Positions 17,391 to 26,914 of a stretch of 35,947 nt of DNA are shown here, piece after piece (the first letter of the stretch is position 1; the number at the start of each line of letters is the position of its first letter). Source of the stretch: Acaryochloris sp. CRU_2_0 (lineage in GTDB: Bacteria > Cyanobacteriota > Cyanobacteriia > Thermosynechococcales > Thermosynechococcaceae); contig JAAUOM010000037.1 of NCBI GenBank assembly GCA_012034865.1, forward strand, positions 1-35,947, in the 5' to 3' direction. A program made the translations under genes and the position numbers. The notes below the pieces were generated by a model that worked only from the letters and a program-made list of their open reading frames with translations, was not told where the DNA came from and ran no database searches.

Positions 17391-17549
17391 AGTGTCACAT
17401 TAGATGCAACCAAAAGCCAACTTGCTGCAGCCCTCGGCACAATTCCCGCTACGCTTTCGAGAGCCTTTTATCGTCTCAGTAGTGAAGGAATGATTACAGT
17501 CAATGGTTCGCAGATTGAAGTGCTGGATCGCGATCGCCATTGGGCTTGA
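17391..17549 (+). pseudogene. Remnant: C-terminal HTH of a Crp/Fnr-family regulator
   Basis: A 52-codon open stretch without a start reads TLDATKSQLAAALGTIPATL, then SRAFYRLSSEGMITVNGSQI and EVLDRDR before TGA. This is the Crp-type winged helix (HTH_Crp): LxLxKxQLAxxLGTxPETLSRxFxRLxxEGxI is the family pattern. No cNMP-binding domain precedes it in any frame, and a stop lies directly upstream, so only the DNA-binding end remains. It cannot be translated as it stands from an obvious start. Confidence 0.7.
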
Positions 17550-17562
17550 TTGAAGGATAGTA

Positions 17563-17584
17563 CTCTAGATCTAGAGATCTAGAG
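17563..17584. repeat. Palindrome and tandem octamer
   Basis: CTCTAGATCTAGAG (17563-17576) is a perfect 14-base palindrome, immediately followed by another ATCTAGAG, so the octamer occurs twice in tandem (17569-17576, 17577-17584). It lies 107 bases before the tRNA-Cys gene and may belong to its upstream region or to the remnant beside it. Function unknown. Confidence 0.45.
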
Positions 17585-17690
17585 ATGTTGTATCCCTACC
17601 AAACCATGATAAAGTGAGTGGTTGCTGTGTCTTTGGACATCCTGTTACCCTATGGGTGTAGTTAAGTAACACTCAGCGCTTTTCCCTAGC

Positions 17691-17761
17691 GGCGGCATAG
17701 CCAAGTGGTAAGGCAGGGGCCTGCAAAGCCTTTACCCCCAGTTCGAATCTGGGTGCCGCCT
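17691..17761 (+). tRNA. tRNA-Cys (anticodon GCA)
   Basis: A full cloverleaf can be drawn. Acceptor GGCGGCA (17691-17697) pairs with TGCCGCC (17754-17760), followed by discriminator T, the usual base for tRNA-Cys. D arm GCC...GGC encloses AAGTGGTAA. Anticodon stem GGGGC/GCCTT (two G-U pairs) holds loop CTGCAAA with anticodon GCA at 17723-17725. T arm CCCAG-TTCGAAT-CTGGG. No intron and no encoded CCA. Confidence 0.96.
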
Positions 17762-17839
17762 TTCAATCAAATCAGCACTAGTCAACTCATTGCTTCTTTG
17801 TTTGGATAGAATCTCATTATTTTAGGGGTTCCCTGACGG

Positions 17840-20776
17840 TTATTTGGCGTCCATCCAATTGGCTCCTGTGTGAATCTCGGCCACGAGGGGGACACTTAAG
17901 GGTAGTGCCATTTCCATGATGATTTTGATTTGCGATCGCACTTCTTCCACTTCTTTTGGGGGCACCTCTAAAACTAATTCATCATGGACTTGCAGCAATA
18001 ACCGACTCTCGTAGGCTTTTAGGGCGGCTTGGAGTTGGATCATGGCAATTTTAATCAGATCCGCACTGGAGCCTTGAATGGGGGCGTTGGCGGCTGCCCG
18101 CAGGAGACCGCGATCGTAGCTGCTCAGTTTGATGTCGTTGAGATCAATTTCAGCCAAGTGGTCAAGATCTTGATCACGATATTTTTTGAGGCTGCGGCTC
18201 TCAAACTCAAAGTAGCGGCGTCGCCCCAGAATCGTTTCCACATAGCCTTGGCTAATGGCTTCCCGCTCCATGCGCTGCAAATACGCAAATACTTGGGGAT
18301 AGCGATCATAAAAGCGTTGAATAAAGTCTTTGGCCTCGCCGTATTTGACCCCTGCTTCGCGGGCAAACCGATGGGGACCCATGCCGTAAATGACGCCAAA
18401 GTTGATGATCTTAGCCAGCCGCCTTTCCTCGGCAGAAATATTCTCTTTTTCTAGCAAGAGGTTGGCGGTGAGGGTATGGACATCTTGACCTTGGCGATAA
18501 GCCTCTAGCAATCGTGGTTCTTGGCTCAGATGCGCCAGAATCCGCAGCTCAATTTGCGAGTAATCCGCCGCCACCAATAACCAATCTGATTCAGGAATAA
18601 AGGCTGCCCGAATCTGACGACTAAATTCTGTGCGAATGGGAATATTCTGCAAGTTGGGATTAGAAGAAGATAGACGGCCTGTGGCGGTGACCGCTTGATT
18701 AAAATCCGTATGGATGCGTTGGGTATCCGCCCGAACCAAACTGGGCAACGCATCCACATAGGTGGATTTGAGTTTAGCCAGGGTGCGATATTCCAGGAGG
18801 ACATCAATAATGGGATGGTCGCCTTGTAATTTCTCTAGGGTAGCTGCATCGGTGGAGTAGCCCAGCTTGGTTTTGCGCGACTTTTTAGGATCTAGCTCTA
18901 AGCGGTCAAACAAAATCTCACCCAACTGTTTGGGCGATCCGAGGTTAAAGATTTCTCCGGCCAGTTCATAAGCACCCGCTTCCAAACGCTGTAAGTCGGT
19001 ATCCAGTCGCTGGGAGAGGGTGTGTAAATAGTCGGGGTCAATCCGCACCCCAGCAGTTTCCATCGCCGCCAAAACTCCTTCTAAGGGGAGTTCTACCTCT
19101 AGAAATAACTCGTGCAAGGGCGGGATCTGAGTCAGTTCAGCCTGCAATTTGGCGTGGAGTTGATAGGTGGTAAACACATCTAGGCCGCAATATTCGGCAA
19201 CCTCAGCCACGGACAAGTCGGCAATCGATTGCCCCTTGGGCACCAAATCCTTGTAGCTTTTGGCAGTAACCTGTAAATAATGGCGCGATAGATCCGTAAG
19301 ATTATGGCTGCGCTCTGGATTGAGAACATAACTCGCCAGCATCGTGTCAAAGACAACGCCAGCCAGATCAATCCCTTGAAATTGCAACACCAGCCGATCA
19401 AATTTGGCATTCTGAAATACCTTGGGATAGGTGTCACTTTCTAAAATGGGACGCAAGCCTTCTAGGGCCGTTGCTAAATCGAGATTGGAGCCGTCTTTGT
19501 GACCCAGGGGAATATAAGCGATCGCTTGTTCATCTTGCTGCCAACAACAGCCAATACCCACCAGATGGGCATCTCGCGGCGACAGGCTATCGGTTTCTGT
19601 ATCCCAGGCGACGGGGTGTTCAGGATTGGTATAGGTTTGCAAAAGCGTGATTAACTCAGCCAACTGGTTCGGCGTATTAACAATCCGGGGCAGGATGGCA
19701 GGTAGAGAGAGGGTTTGAGCAGCTTCAGTATCGGCTGCACTAAAGAACCAAGTATCATTGTCTGGATCACCTGGATCCGGCGTGACGGGATCAGGTGTGA
19801 CGGTGGAGGTTGGTGAGGGGCGGGGAATTTCGGCACCGCCTAATTGCTGCTGGAGTTGATTAATCTGGCGCAGAAAAGACTGAAACTCCAGTTTTTCTAG
19901 GACTGGTGCTACTTTTTCAGGATCAAAGCCTTTCAGCTCAAAGTCTGAGAGCGTCACGTCTAGAGGCACATCCAGGACGATGCGGGCTAAAAACTGGGAG
20001 TGATAGGCAACCTCTTTGCCCTCGACGAGCTTTTGCTGCACCGCCCCTTTGATTTGAGCAATTGAGGCATAGATCTGATCTAAGGTGCCAAACTCCGTCA
20101 GTAGTTTGACGGCGGTTTTATCGCCAATGCCCTTGACGCCGGGAATATTATCCGACGCATCCCCGCAGAGGGCTTTATAGTCCACCACTTGGTCAGGGGT
20201 AATCCCCATTTTCTCCTGCACTTCTTCGGAGCCAAAGGATTGGGGAGCAGTACCACTGCGGGCAGCAGCACTATAGATGCTACTCATGTACAGGATGCGG
20301 ATGCGATTGTCCGGTTCAACCAACTGGAACAAATCGCGATCGCCACTCAGGATCTTTACCTGAAACCCTTCCTGGCTGGCTTGGCAGGCCAATGTTCCCA
20401 AAACATCATCCGCTTCGTAACCTGGGACCACGATAATGGGCAAATTGAGCGCCCTCAGCAGCTCTTGCAGATTCTCCAAATCGGCAATAAAGTCTTCTGG
20501 GGTTTCGATGCGATTGGCTTTGTAGGTGGCCTCGGCTTCGTGACGAAATGTGGGCCCCCCCAAATCAAATGCGATCGCTAAGTAGTGGGGGGCTTCGGTT
20601 TTAATCAGGTCTAAGAGGTTTTTTAAAAACCCATAACAGACACTGGTGGGTAGCCCGGTAGAGGTACGCAACCCTCCATCTCGGCTTTTAGCAAAGGCAT
20701 AATAGGCCCGAAAGGCTAAGGAATGCCCATCGACCAAGATCAAGGTAGGTTGTTGTGAGTCAGCATTCACAGACAT
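17840..20776 (-). CDS. polA: DNA polymerase I
   Basis: Repair and primer-removal polymerase, 978 aa. The 5'-3' exonuclease (FEN-like) domain is N-terminal: LILVDGHSLAFRAYYAF, VPGYEADDVLGTLA, ILSGDRDLFQLV, GIKGIGDKTAVKLL-type helix-hairpin-helix region. The 3'-5' proofreading domain keeps its acidic residues: AWDTETDSLS, FQNAKFDRLVL and EYCGLDVFTTYQL, so proofreading is probably active, unlike in Taq-type enzymes. The polymerase domain has ATGRLSSSNPNLQNIP, VAADYSQIELRILAHLS (motif A), the O-helix RRLAKIINFGVIYGMG and LLQVHDELVLEVP (motif C). ATG start at 20776. It ends 78 bases from the convergent tRNA-Cys. Confidence 0.97.
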   Translation of the reverse strand: MSVNADSQQPTLILVDGHSLAFRAYYAFAKSRDGGLRTSTGLPTSVCYGFLKNLLDLIKTEAPHYLAIAFDLGGPTFRHEAEATYKANRIETPEDFIADLENLQELLRALNLPIIVVPGYEADDVLGTLACQASQEGFQVKILSGDRDLFQLVEPDNRIRILYMSSIYSAAARSGTAPQSFGSEEVQEKMGITPDQVVDYKALCGDASDNIPGVKGIGDKTAVKLLTEFGTLDQIYASIAQIKGAVQQKLVEGKEVAYHSQFLARIVLDVPLDVTLSDFELKGFDPEKVAPVLEKLEFQSFLRQINQLQQQLGGAEIPRPSPTSTVTPDPVTPDPGDPDNDTWFFSAADTEAAQTLSLPAILPRIVNTPNQLAELITLLQTYTNPEHPVAWDTETDSLSPRDAHLVGIGCCWQQDEQAIAYIPLGHKDGSNLDLATALEGLRPILESDTYPKVFQNAKFDRLVLQFQGIDLAGVVFDTMLASYVLNPERSHNLTDLSRHYLQVTAKSYKDLVPKGQSIADLSVAEVAEYCGLDVFTTYQLHAKLQAELTQIPPLHELFLEVELPLEGVLAAMETAGVRIDPDYLHTLSQRLDTDLQRLEAGAYELAGEIFNLGSPKQLGEILFDRLELDPKKSRKTKLGYSTDAATLEKLQGDHPIIDVLLEYRTLAKLKSTYVDALPSLVRADTQRIHTDFNQAVTATGRLSSSNPNLQNIPIRTEFSRQIRAAFIPESDWLLVAADYSQIELRILAHLSQEPRLLEAYRQGQDVHTLTANLLLEKENISAEERRLAKIINFGVIYGMGPHRFAREAGVKYGEAKDFIQRFYDRYPQVFAYLQRMEREAISQGYVETILGRRRYFEFESRSLKKYRDQDLDHLAEIDLNDIKLSSYDRGLLRAAANAPIQGSSADLIKIAMIQLQAALKAYESRLLLQVHDELVLEVPPKEVEEVRSQIKIIMEMALPLSVPLVAEIHTGANWMDAK

Positions 20777-20957
20777 CTGGAGAGCTGGGGCAACAGGTAC
20801 AGCAGAGGGGAAGTAGGAAGCATGTCCCTATTGTACGGATTTGCACAGCTTTAGCGGTAATTTGTCCAACTTTTACATGCATCTTAGAATAGGCAGCCTA
20901 AGCAATCCCGCCACCCACCATGCTACGATGCGGGACAACTTCAACCCACCACCCCGC

Positions 20958-21884
20958 ATGACCCGCACCCACCACGACCTCTTCGCCAAACAACACCTCG
21001 AAACCCTCCTGGAAATTGTGGGTGAAGTCACCAGCAGTCGCAAAATTGTCAGTGAAACCCATGAAGTCGATATTCTGTTTGTCCCCGATGCAAAAGTCCA
21101 GGAAAACCTCACAGCCTTGGGTATCCTCGGACAAATCGCAGCCCATATCTGCTTGATTGAACCGTTCCGCAACTCAGTCCAAATAGACGAAGTAGAAGAC
21201 TGCATTGGCAAGCTGATCCATTTCACTCAAGAATTACGACGCAAAGCCAAACGAGAAAAGCAGGTTTTGAAACGAGCTGAATATCCTCGATTGTGGATTT
21301 TAAGTCCAACAGTGTCCGAGGGAATGATTCAATATTTTGCGACCCTTCAGCAACCTCCCTGGCCATCAGGCTTTTATTTTTTGCAATCCTTGCGTACCGG
21401 ACTAGTTGCGATTCATCAGCTTCCGGTGAATGAGGCAACATTATGGCTGAGGTTGATGGGACGAGGCAGCGTGCAACAAAGGGCAATCACGGAGTTATTG
21501 GCATTACCTCCAGGCCATCCAATGAAGCGTAAAACGATGGAACATCTGTCGGTGTTGCAGATCAGTTTGAGTGTAAGGCAGAATTTGGATAGAACTCAGA
21601 GAGAACTAGCGATGAATTTAACTCCTGTGTATGAGCAATGGCGTCAAGAGACGCTGCAAGAGGGCAGACAAGAGGGCAGGCAAGAGGGGATCCTAGAGGG
21701 ACAGCGAAACGAGGGGTTAAGCTTTGTATTGAGACTCCTGACCCGTCGATTCGGATCGATTCCCTCGGAAACTGAAGCCCATATCCAATCGCTTTCCTTA
21801 TCCCAAATAGAAGAACTGGGCGAGGCTCTGTTGGATTTCTCTCAACCATCGGATTTAGACGAGTGGATCAAATCGCATTTATAG
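20958..21884 (+). CDS. DUF4351 domain protein (Rpn/PD-(D/E)XK nuclease-like)
   Basis: About 308 aa from the ATG at 20958 (MTRTHHDLFAKQHLETLLEI), which I prefer because homologues begin this way; the frame stays open upstream to 20841. The N-terminal part (VSETHEVDILFVPD) resembles the PD-(D/E)XK-like core of cyanobacterial Rpn/transposase-like nucleases. After a helical middle part comes a short QEGRQEGRQEG repeat (near 21657-21690), then the DUF4351 helix bundle (LLTRRFGSIPSETEAHIQSL, IEELGEALLDFSQPSDLDEW). Such genes are multicopy in cyanobacteria and are thought to be selfish or recombination-promoting; nuclease activity here is untested. Divergent from polA. Confidence 0.75.
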   Translation: MTRTHHDLFAKQHLETLLEIVGEVTSSRKIVSETHEVDILFVPDAKVQENLTALGILGQIAAHICLIEPFRNSVQIDEVEDCIGKLIHFTQELRRKAKREKQVLKRAEYPRLWILSPTVSEGMIQYFATLQQPPWPSGFYFLQSLRTGLVAIHQLPVNEATLWLRLMGRGSVQQRAITELLALPPGHPMKRKTMEHLSVLQISLSVRQNLDRTQRELAMNLTPVYEQWRQETLQEGRQEGRQEGILEGQRNEGLSFVLRLLTRRFGSIPSETEAHIQSLSLSQIEELGEALLDFSQPSDLDEWIKSHL

Positions 21885-22013
21885 CTGAAAGCGATCGCAG
21901 ATTACAATAAAGTGAGAACCTTCAATTTGAAGTTTGCAGACGCCTACACCAAGGAGGCATGGGCAAAGAGGGAGTCATCTAATGTATCCAAGTATGCATT
22001 GCGCTAGCAGTAT

Positions 22014-22697
22014 CTAGCTTGAAGTCATATCACTAGAAATCGGTGACTTTTGCCCCAAGCGGGGTTCGGTACCAGCCCATAACCGTTGGATATTCGGCCA
22101 ATGTCGCCAGATTACATAGAGACTGGCCGTTAGACTAAACAACCCATAGGCCAAGGGTTGGTGCCCCAAAACCATGAGGATGGGGAGGGCGATCGCAGCA
22201 CTGATCGAACTCAGGGAAACAATCCGAGACACGGACAAAACCACCGCAAAAATGCCCAAAGCCGCCAAACCGACAGTCCAGCTCATCACTAACAAGACTC
22301 CTAAGCCTGTGGCCACGGACTTGCCGCCGGTAAACCCCAGCCAAATCGATTTACTATGACCCAAAATCGCCATGAGAGCCGCCAAGACTACCATCCAAGA
22401 TCCCCACAAAGCAGGATTAATGGTCTCAGGGGCGAGGTTGAACATGGCACTGTTGGTATAGGCCCAACGCAGGAGTGCGATCGCACCCGCTCCCTTCAAA
22501 ATATCCACCCCCAAGGTCACTAAGCCCGGTCCTTTACCCAAGGTTCTTAGAACATTGGTCGCCCCTGTAGATTGAGAGCCATGTTCACGAATATCAATGC
22601 CCTGTAGTCCTCTACCTAGCAAATACCCTGTCGGGAAGGAGCCCAAACCATAGGCAACGATTAACAACACACCATTACAGAGCAGCCAAATCACCAT
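22014..22697 (-). CDS. plsY: Acyl-phosphate:glycerol-3-phosphate acyltransferase
   Basis: Integral membrane enzyme that acylates glycerol-3-phosphate with acyl-phosphate, the first step of phospholipid synthesis with PlsX. About 227 aa with five hydrophobic segments. Family motifs: GSFPTGYLLGR (first loop), HGSQSTGATNVLRTLGKGPG (glycerol-phosphate/acyl-phosphate loop) and GFTGGKSVATGLGVLL (third). The open frame begins at 22748, but MVIWLLCNGVLL from ATG 22697 matches family N-termini. It follows the MreB-like gene by 81 bases on the same strand, so the two may be co-transcribed, linking shape control with lipid supply. C-terminal residues after the last helix are polar. Confidence 0.93.
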   Translation of the reverse strand: MVIWLLCNGVLLIVAYGLGSFPTGYLLGRGLQGIDIREHGSQSTGATNVLRTLGKGPGLVTLGVDILKGAGAIALLRWAYTNSAMFNLAPETINPALWGSWMVVLAALMAILGHSKSIWLGFTGGKSVATGLGVLLVMSWTVGLAALGIFAVVLSVSRIVSLSSISAAIALPILMVLGHQPLAYGLFSLTASLYVIWRHWPNIQRLWAGTEPRLGQKSPISSDMTSS

Positions 22698-22778
22698 AGC
22701 GGATCCCTTTGTCCTTGTGGATATACCAATGCGGGGCACTCCTGCCATTGTTTCATGTCCAGTGGTTCAGGGTACACC

Positions 22779-23807
22779 CTAGAGCCGTTTTTGCAAGACC
22801 CTTTCCCATTGATTGAAATTTTCTAAGACCTTCCCTGTACCCAGCGCCACACAACTGCAAGGATCAGAAGCAATATGGACGACCAAACCTGTTTCATAAC
22901 GGATTAAGGCATCCAGTCCTTTGAGCAAGGCTCCCCCACCCGTGATCACAATACCCCGATCTATTAAGTCCGCCGCTAATTCAGGAGGAATTTTTTCTAA
23001 CACCCGTTTAATCGCTGCCACAATCCGCCCTAGGGACTCGGCTAGGGCTTCGCGGATCTCTAAGCCTTTGAGCACCACACTGCCCGGTAAACCAGAGAGC
23101 AGCCGTAACCCTGAAATTTCTAGGATAGCCTCATCTTGCTCAGGGTGAGGATAGGCAATTCCAAGAGCTATCTTCACTGTTTCGGCAGTCTTTTCCCCGA
23201 TCAATAAATCATGATTTTGTTTCACATGGCGACAAATAACCTGATCAAATTGATTGCCTGCTATCCGTAGCGATTCCGTCACCACGGTGCCCATATAACT
23301 GACCACAGCAATTTCTGTCGTGCCGCCACCAATATCAACAATCATATTGCCGATGGGTTCCTCTACCGGTAAATTTGCACCGATCGCAGCCGCAATCGGT
23401 TCCTCAATTAAGTAGACTTCCCGCGCCCCTGCTTGGGCAGCCACCTCAGCCAAGGCTCTTTTTTCAATACTCGTAGCCCCCACCGGACTACTGATAATCA
23501 CGCGCGGATAGAGAAGGGTTTGGCCTTTTTGCACCTGCTGAATAAAATGTTTCAGCATTAAGCGAGCCGTCTCAAACCCCACAATTACCCCATCGGCCAA
23601 GGGATGGCTGACCAGAATACTAGATGGGTTCCGTTGCCACATGGCCTCTGCTTCTGCACCAATGGCCAGTAGGGTCTGATGGGTTTGGTCTAGAGCCACA
23701 ACTGAAGGTTCGTTCAGGACGATCCCTTGACCACTTAGGTAAATTAGGGTACTCACTGTTCCAAGATCGACACCAATACCGTGGGATAAATGATTTAATG
23801 GCCCCAA
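22779..23807 (-). CDS. mreB: MreB-like actin-family cell-shape protein, without mreCD
   Basis: Bacterial actin homologue of about 342 aa. ATP-binding landmarks: GIGVDLGTVSTLIYLSGQGI (phosphate 1), NMIVDIGGGTTEIAVVSYMG (phosphate 2), IVITGGGALLKGLD (adenosine), plus the connect region LIEEPIAAAIGANLPVEEP. Start: the frame opens with GTG at 23831, but TTG at 23807 has GGAGG 9 bases upstream and gives MGPLNHLSHGIGVDLGT, aligning with typical MreB starts (MGLF..SRDLGIDLGT). Somewhat divergent in places (DQTHQTLLAIGAEAEAMWQR where MreB usually has VGxxAKxMxGRTP), and no mreC or mreD follows; plsY does. It may be a second paralogue rather than the main MreB. Confidence 0.88.
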   Translation of the reverse strand: MGPLNHLSHGIGVDLGTVSTLIYLSGQGIVLNEPSVVALDQTHQTLLAIGAEAEAMWQRNPSSILVSHPLADGVIVGFETARLMLKHFIQQVQKGQTLLYPRVIISSPVGATSIEKRALAEVAAQAGAREVYLIEEPIAAAIGANLPVEEPIGNMIVDIGGGTTEIAVVSYMGTVVTESLRIAGNQFDQVICRHVKQNHDLLIGEKTAETVKIALGIAYPHPEQDEAILEISGLRLLSGLPGSVVLKGLEIREALAESLGRIVAAIKRVLEKIPPELAADLIDRGIVITGGGALLKGLDALIRYETGLVVHIASDPCSCVALGTGKVLENFNQWERVLQKRL

Positions 23808-24380
23808 ACCCCCATACCTCCATGACAGCACTCACTCAAATCGGATAATCGACCTGATGACTAGCGTTAGATACATTGCCCGCTGGCTCCAACCCAGGTG
23901 TACTTCATCAATTCCTTGCCTAGTCTAGCTGATACATTTAAGCAACGTTGACTAACAATCGTTATCCTATGCACATTGGCAAACCTAAGGCGATCGCGGC
24001 TCTTTTGAGAGGCAACCATCGATATCCCAGATGGGTTCTGTGAAATGCGTCATCCCATCGAGCCTCATCTTGTAAATTGCTCCGATACTCTCGAATGATC
24101 TTGCTTATTGATATGCCTCTAACCCACCAATCCAAGTGACGACAGCACGGCGTTTACCTTGGCTCCTAAAAATGAAGACATACAGCCAATCGATTTTGAG
24201 CGGATTGTGGTCTCACTCCGTAGATCCCTAAAGTTTCAAGATAATCGCCATCGCGGCTGTGGTAGGAATTCTGCAAAAGACAGTAAAATGAGAGGCATAG
24301 CCTTCACTAGGCATGCACCATTGATGGATAAACTATCAAGCAAATATAGTAGTGAAAAATCACCAAGGAGAAGATAACTA
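23808..24380. other. Intergenic region, about 570 bases, no supported gene
   Basis: Between the divergent MreB-like gene and rpsU. The only plus-strand frame of any size (24159 to 24377) is basic and low in hydrophobics, runs into the rpsU leader, and matches nothing I know. One HIP1 octamer lies near 23992. Promoters for both flanking genes should be here; I see no convincing -10/-35 pair. AAGGAG at 24365-24370 is the rpsU ribosome binding site. Confidence 0.4.
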
Positions 24381-24560
24381 GTGGTTCAAGTGGTATTAGG
24401 TGAAGACGAGGGAATTGAATCTGCATTACGCCGATTTAAGCGTCAAGTCTCAAAAGCTGGAATTTTGGCAGATGTTAAACGTCGACGCCATTTTGAGACC
24501 CCATTGGAGAAGAAAAAGCGCAAGCGCATTGCTACTCGTCGCAAGCGTCGTTTTCGCTAG
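24381..24560 (+). CDS. rpsU: 30S ribosomal protein S21
   Basis: A 59-residue basic protein: [20 protein letters not shown], then [20 protein letters not shown] and [18 protein letters not shown]. This is S21, which sits near the anti-Shine-Dalgarno end of 16S rRNA and aids initiation. GTG start at 24381, with AAGGAG 10 bases upstream and an in-frame TAA just before it. The frame is too short to be caught by a 60-codon cut-off, and a longer overlapping frame (24400 to 24624) is only its shadow. Followed by a strong hairpin (24640-24673). Single gene by spacing. Confidence 0.96.
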   Translation: MVQVVLGEDEGIESALRRFKRQVSKAGILADVKRRRHFETPLEKKKRKRIATRRKRRFR

Positions 24561-24639
24561 AGTGAATACAGCAGCAGTTGGTCGAGCATTACTCAACAAA
24601 GCTGCTAAAACCCATAATTTTTAGCTCAATAATGCGAAC

Positions 24640-24673
24640 AGCCACTCCCTATCCATAGATACAGGGAGTGGCT
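24640..24673 (+). terminator. Probable rpsU terminator hairpin
   Basis: A perfect 11-bp stem, AGCCACTCCCT (24640-24650) with AGGGAGTGGCT (24663-24673), and a 12-base loop. No T-run follows (ATTGTGGG), as is often the case for cyanobacterial stem-loops, so it may terminate or stabilise the rpsU mRNA. It lies 79 bases past the rpsU stop and well before ilvC. Confidence 0.7.
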
Positions 24674-24763
24674 ATTGTGGGAATTGGATCCTTTCCCCTA
24701 TTATCGATCGCAGCGAGTAGAGGATCTATAAAGATTGATTCGTTCAGATTAATTGTAAAATGA

Positions 24764-25813
<1,050 letters not shown>

Positions 25814-25861
25814 CATTTGTCTTCCCTAACGGTGGGTGTTTTAATCTCTATAAATTGCGTC

Positions 25862-26358
25862 TTAACAGGCCCAACTTGGGCTTTGGAATTTAGCGTACCA
25901 TTCGCTCACCCTCGATTTTTGCCAAGTCCTAGACTGAACGGTTTGTTGGCCTTGATACAATTGGGTAATCAATTCAGCTTTGGCATCTGGGTATTTTTGC
26001 AACGCTGCTTGCAAATGAGATTGGTGTAAAACCAAACATCGAGTTGGTTTTAAGGTACTGACCGAAGCTGAGGTCGGTTGGTTATCAAAAATGTTAATAT
26101 CTCCAAAATAGGTACCCTCAGACAGCTCAGCTATTTTGACGCCATCAACGTGGATTTTAACCTTGCCCTCAACAATAAAAAAGATCAGGTGCTTGCGATC
26201 CCCTGGCTGCAAATGACATTCTTGGCATCAAAGGTCAGTTCTTCTAACCCTTCCGCCAAACATTCTAGAAAAGATTCATTGTCAATACCTCCTAAAAAAC
26301 CTGTCTTTTTCAGGAATATGAGGTGATTTGTCAGCGGTGAGGAGGATAGAGACAACAT
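25862..26358 (-). CDS. Cyclic-nucleotide-binding (CNB) domain protein, split by a one-base shift
   Basis: Two frames form one protein of about 165 aa. The first starts at ATG 26358 (MLSLSSSPLTNHLIFLKKTG, then FLGGIDNESFLECLAEGLEE and LTFDAKNVI). The second, open from 26212, continues LQPGDRKHLIFFIVEGKVKI, then ELSEGTYFGDINIFDNQPTS. The join at 26211-26213 has three A (T on the coding strand) where four would make NVILQPGD continuous. The CNB barrel is clear, but the phosphate-binding cassette reads FGDINIFDNQPTSASV with Ser in place of the usual Arg, so cAMP binding is doubtful. There is no HTH or effector domain after the barrel. Unshifted, the reading stops within a few codons of the break, before most of the barrel. 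Indel in the data or a pseudogene. Confidence 0.75.
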
Positions 26359-26427
26359 ATCTAAAATTTAAGCTATATACAATACAGTGCTATGACTATT
26401 AGTATCCCTATCGTCCTTTAGTCCATC

Positions 26428-26527
26428 GACCGTATAACTACTGAATCGATGGCCAATGCTCATCCCTATCTACAAAAAGTTCAAGTGTAACCTTCCATCT
26501 ATTGACCGTATAACTACTGAATCGATG
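26428..26527. repeat. Direct repeat, 24 bases, two copies
   Basis: The 24 bases beginning GACCGTATAACTACTGAATC and ending GATG occur without mismatch at 26428-26451 and 26504-26527, 76 bases apart start to start. Flanking bases are also partly alike. Only two copies, so not a CRISPR array. They lie between the CNB-domain gene and the kinase-TIR unit and could be regulator sites, a short duplication, or parts of a dispersed repeat. Confidence 0.7.
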
Positions 26528-26595
26528 ACCAAGCGATCGCTAGTAGCCTGTCAGGATAGATTTGTAGACAGCTACAATCTACAAAACCCATTGTG

Positions 26596-26634
26596 AGACT
26601 ATTTTGATGGGTTTAACCCAAATCAGAATAGTCT
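26596..26634. repeat. Strong hairpin in the leader region of the kinase-TIR unit
   Basis: AGACTATTTTGAT (26596-26608) pairs with ATCAGAATAGTCT (26622-26634): 13 pairs with one G-U. Inside, GGGT/ACCC adds 4 pairs with a TTA loop and two bulged A. An alternative stem, AAACCCAT (26584-26591) with ATGGGTTT (26607-26614), would exclude the large hairpin, an attenuator-like choice. No T-run follows. Could be a structured RNA, a terminator for an upstream transcript, or a small mobile repeat. Confidence 0.6.
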
Positions 26635-26660
26635 TAAGAAACCACTAGCCTTTGAATTCA

Positions 26661-26685
26661 AATACTCTGTTCTACTTAGAGTATT
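26661..26685. repeat. Hairpin, 8-bp perfect stem
   Basis: AATACTCT (26661-26668) and AGAGTATT (26678-26685) with a 9-base loop, 26 bases after the large hairpin. It adds to the unusually structured 600-base non-coding stretch 26359-26953, in which I find no coding frame. Confidence 0.5.
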
Positions 26686-26877
26686 GCTAGAGTCTGGGAA
26701 TCACCCTAATCTGAGGCCGTGGTTTGTGATGACGATATCCAAATTACTACAACCATCTCCACAAGCAGTTAGGATACGGTTGGGTTGTGTTCTCAGCCCA
26801 GGCTCCCTAAAGATTACTTTCTCTATCTGAGATAGGCCAATCTATAGCCATTCTAAATAGGTTATGAACAAGGGGGT

Positions 26878-26914
26878 GTGGGAGTAATGCCCCCACGCAG
26901 GGGTTTCTCCCTGC
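26878..26914 (+). promoter_or_regulatory. Two adjacent GC-rich hairpins just upstream of the kinase start
   Basis: GTGGG (26878-26882) with CCCAC (26892-26896), immediately followed by GCAGGG-GTTTCT-CCCTGC (26897-26914). They end 39 bases before the kinase ATG, inside the probable 5' untranslated leader, so they could affect translation or transcript stability. Seen in sequence; the role is inference. Confidence 0.4.

Noticed and set aside
17691-17761. tRNA-Cys as integration site of an island
   Set aside because: No integrase, and no repeat of the tRNA 3' end was noticed in the window; the debris lies on the 5' side.
18029-18454. 141-codon frame opposite polA
   Set aside because: Antisense shadow of the polymerase domain.
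21657-21700. QEGRQEGRQEG repeat as a functional DNA repeat
   Set aside because: A short in-frame coding repeat common in DUF4351 proteins.
24159-24377. 72-codon frame before rpsU
   Set aside because: Basic, low-complexity translation with no known family; it runs into the rpsU ribosome binding site.
24400-24624. 74-codon plus-strand frame
   Set aside because: It overlaps rpsU in another frame; the S21 reading (24381-24560) is unmistakable.
24735-24761. ilvC promoter TTGATT / TAAAAT
   Set aside because: Spacing is only 15 bases; too weak to list as a promoter.
26428-26527. Possible CRISPR array (24-base repeat)
   Set aside because: Only two copies with a single 52-base interval and no cas genes; a simple direct duplication is more likely.
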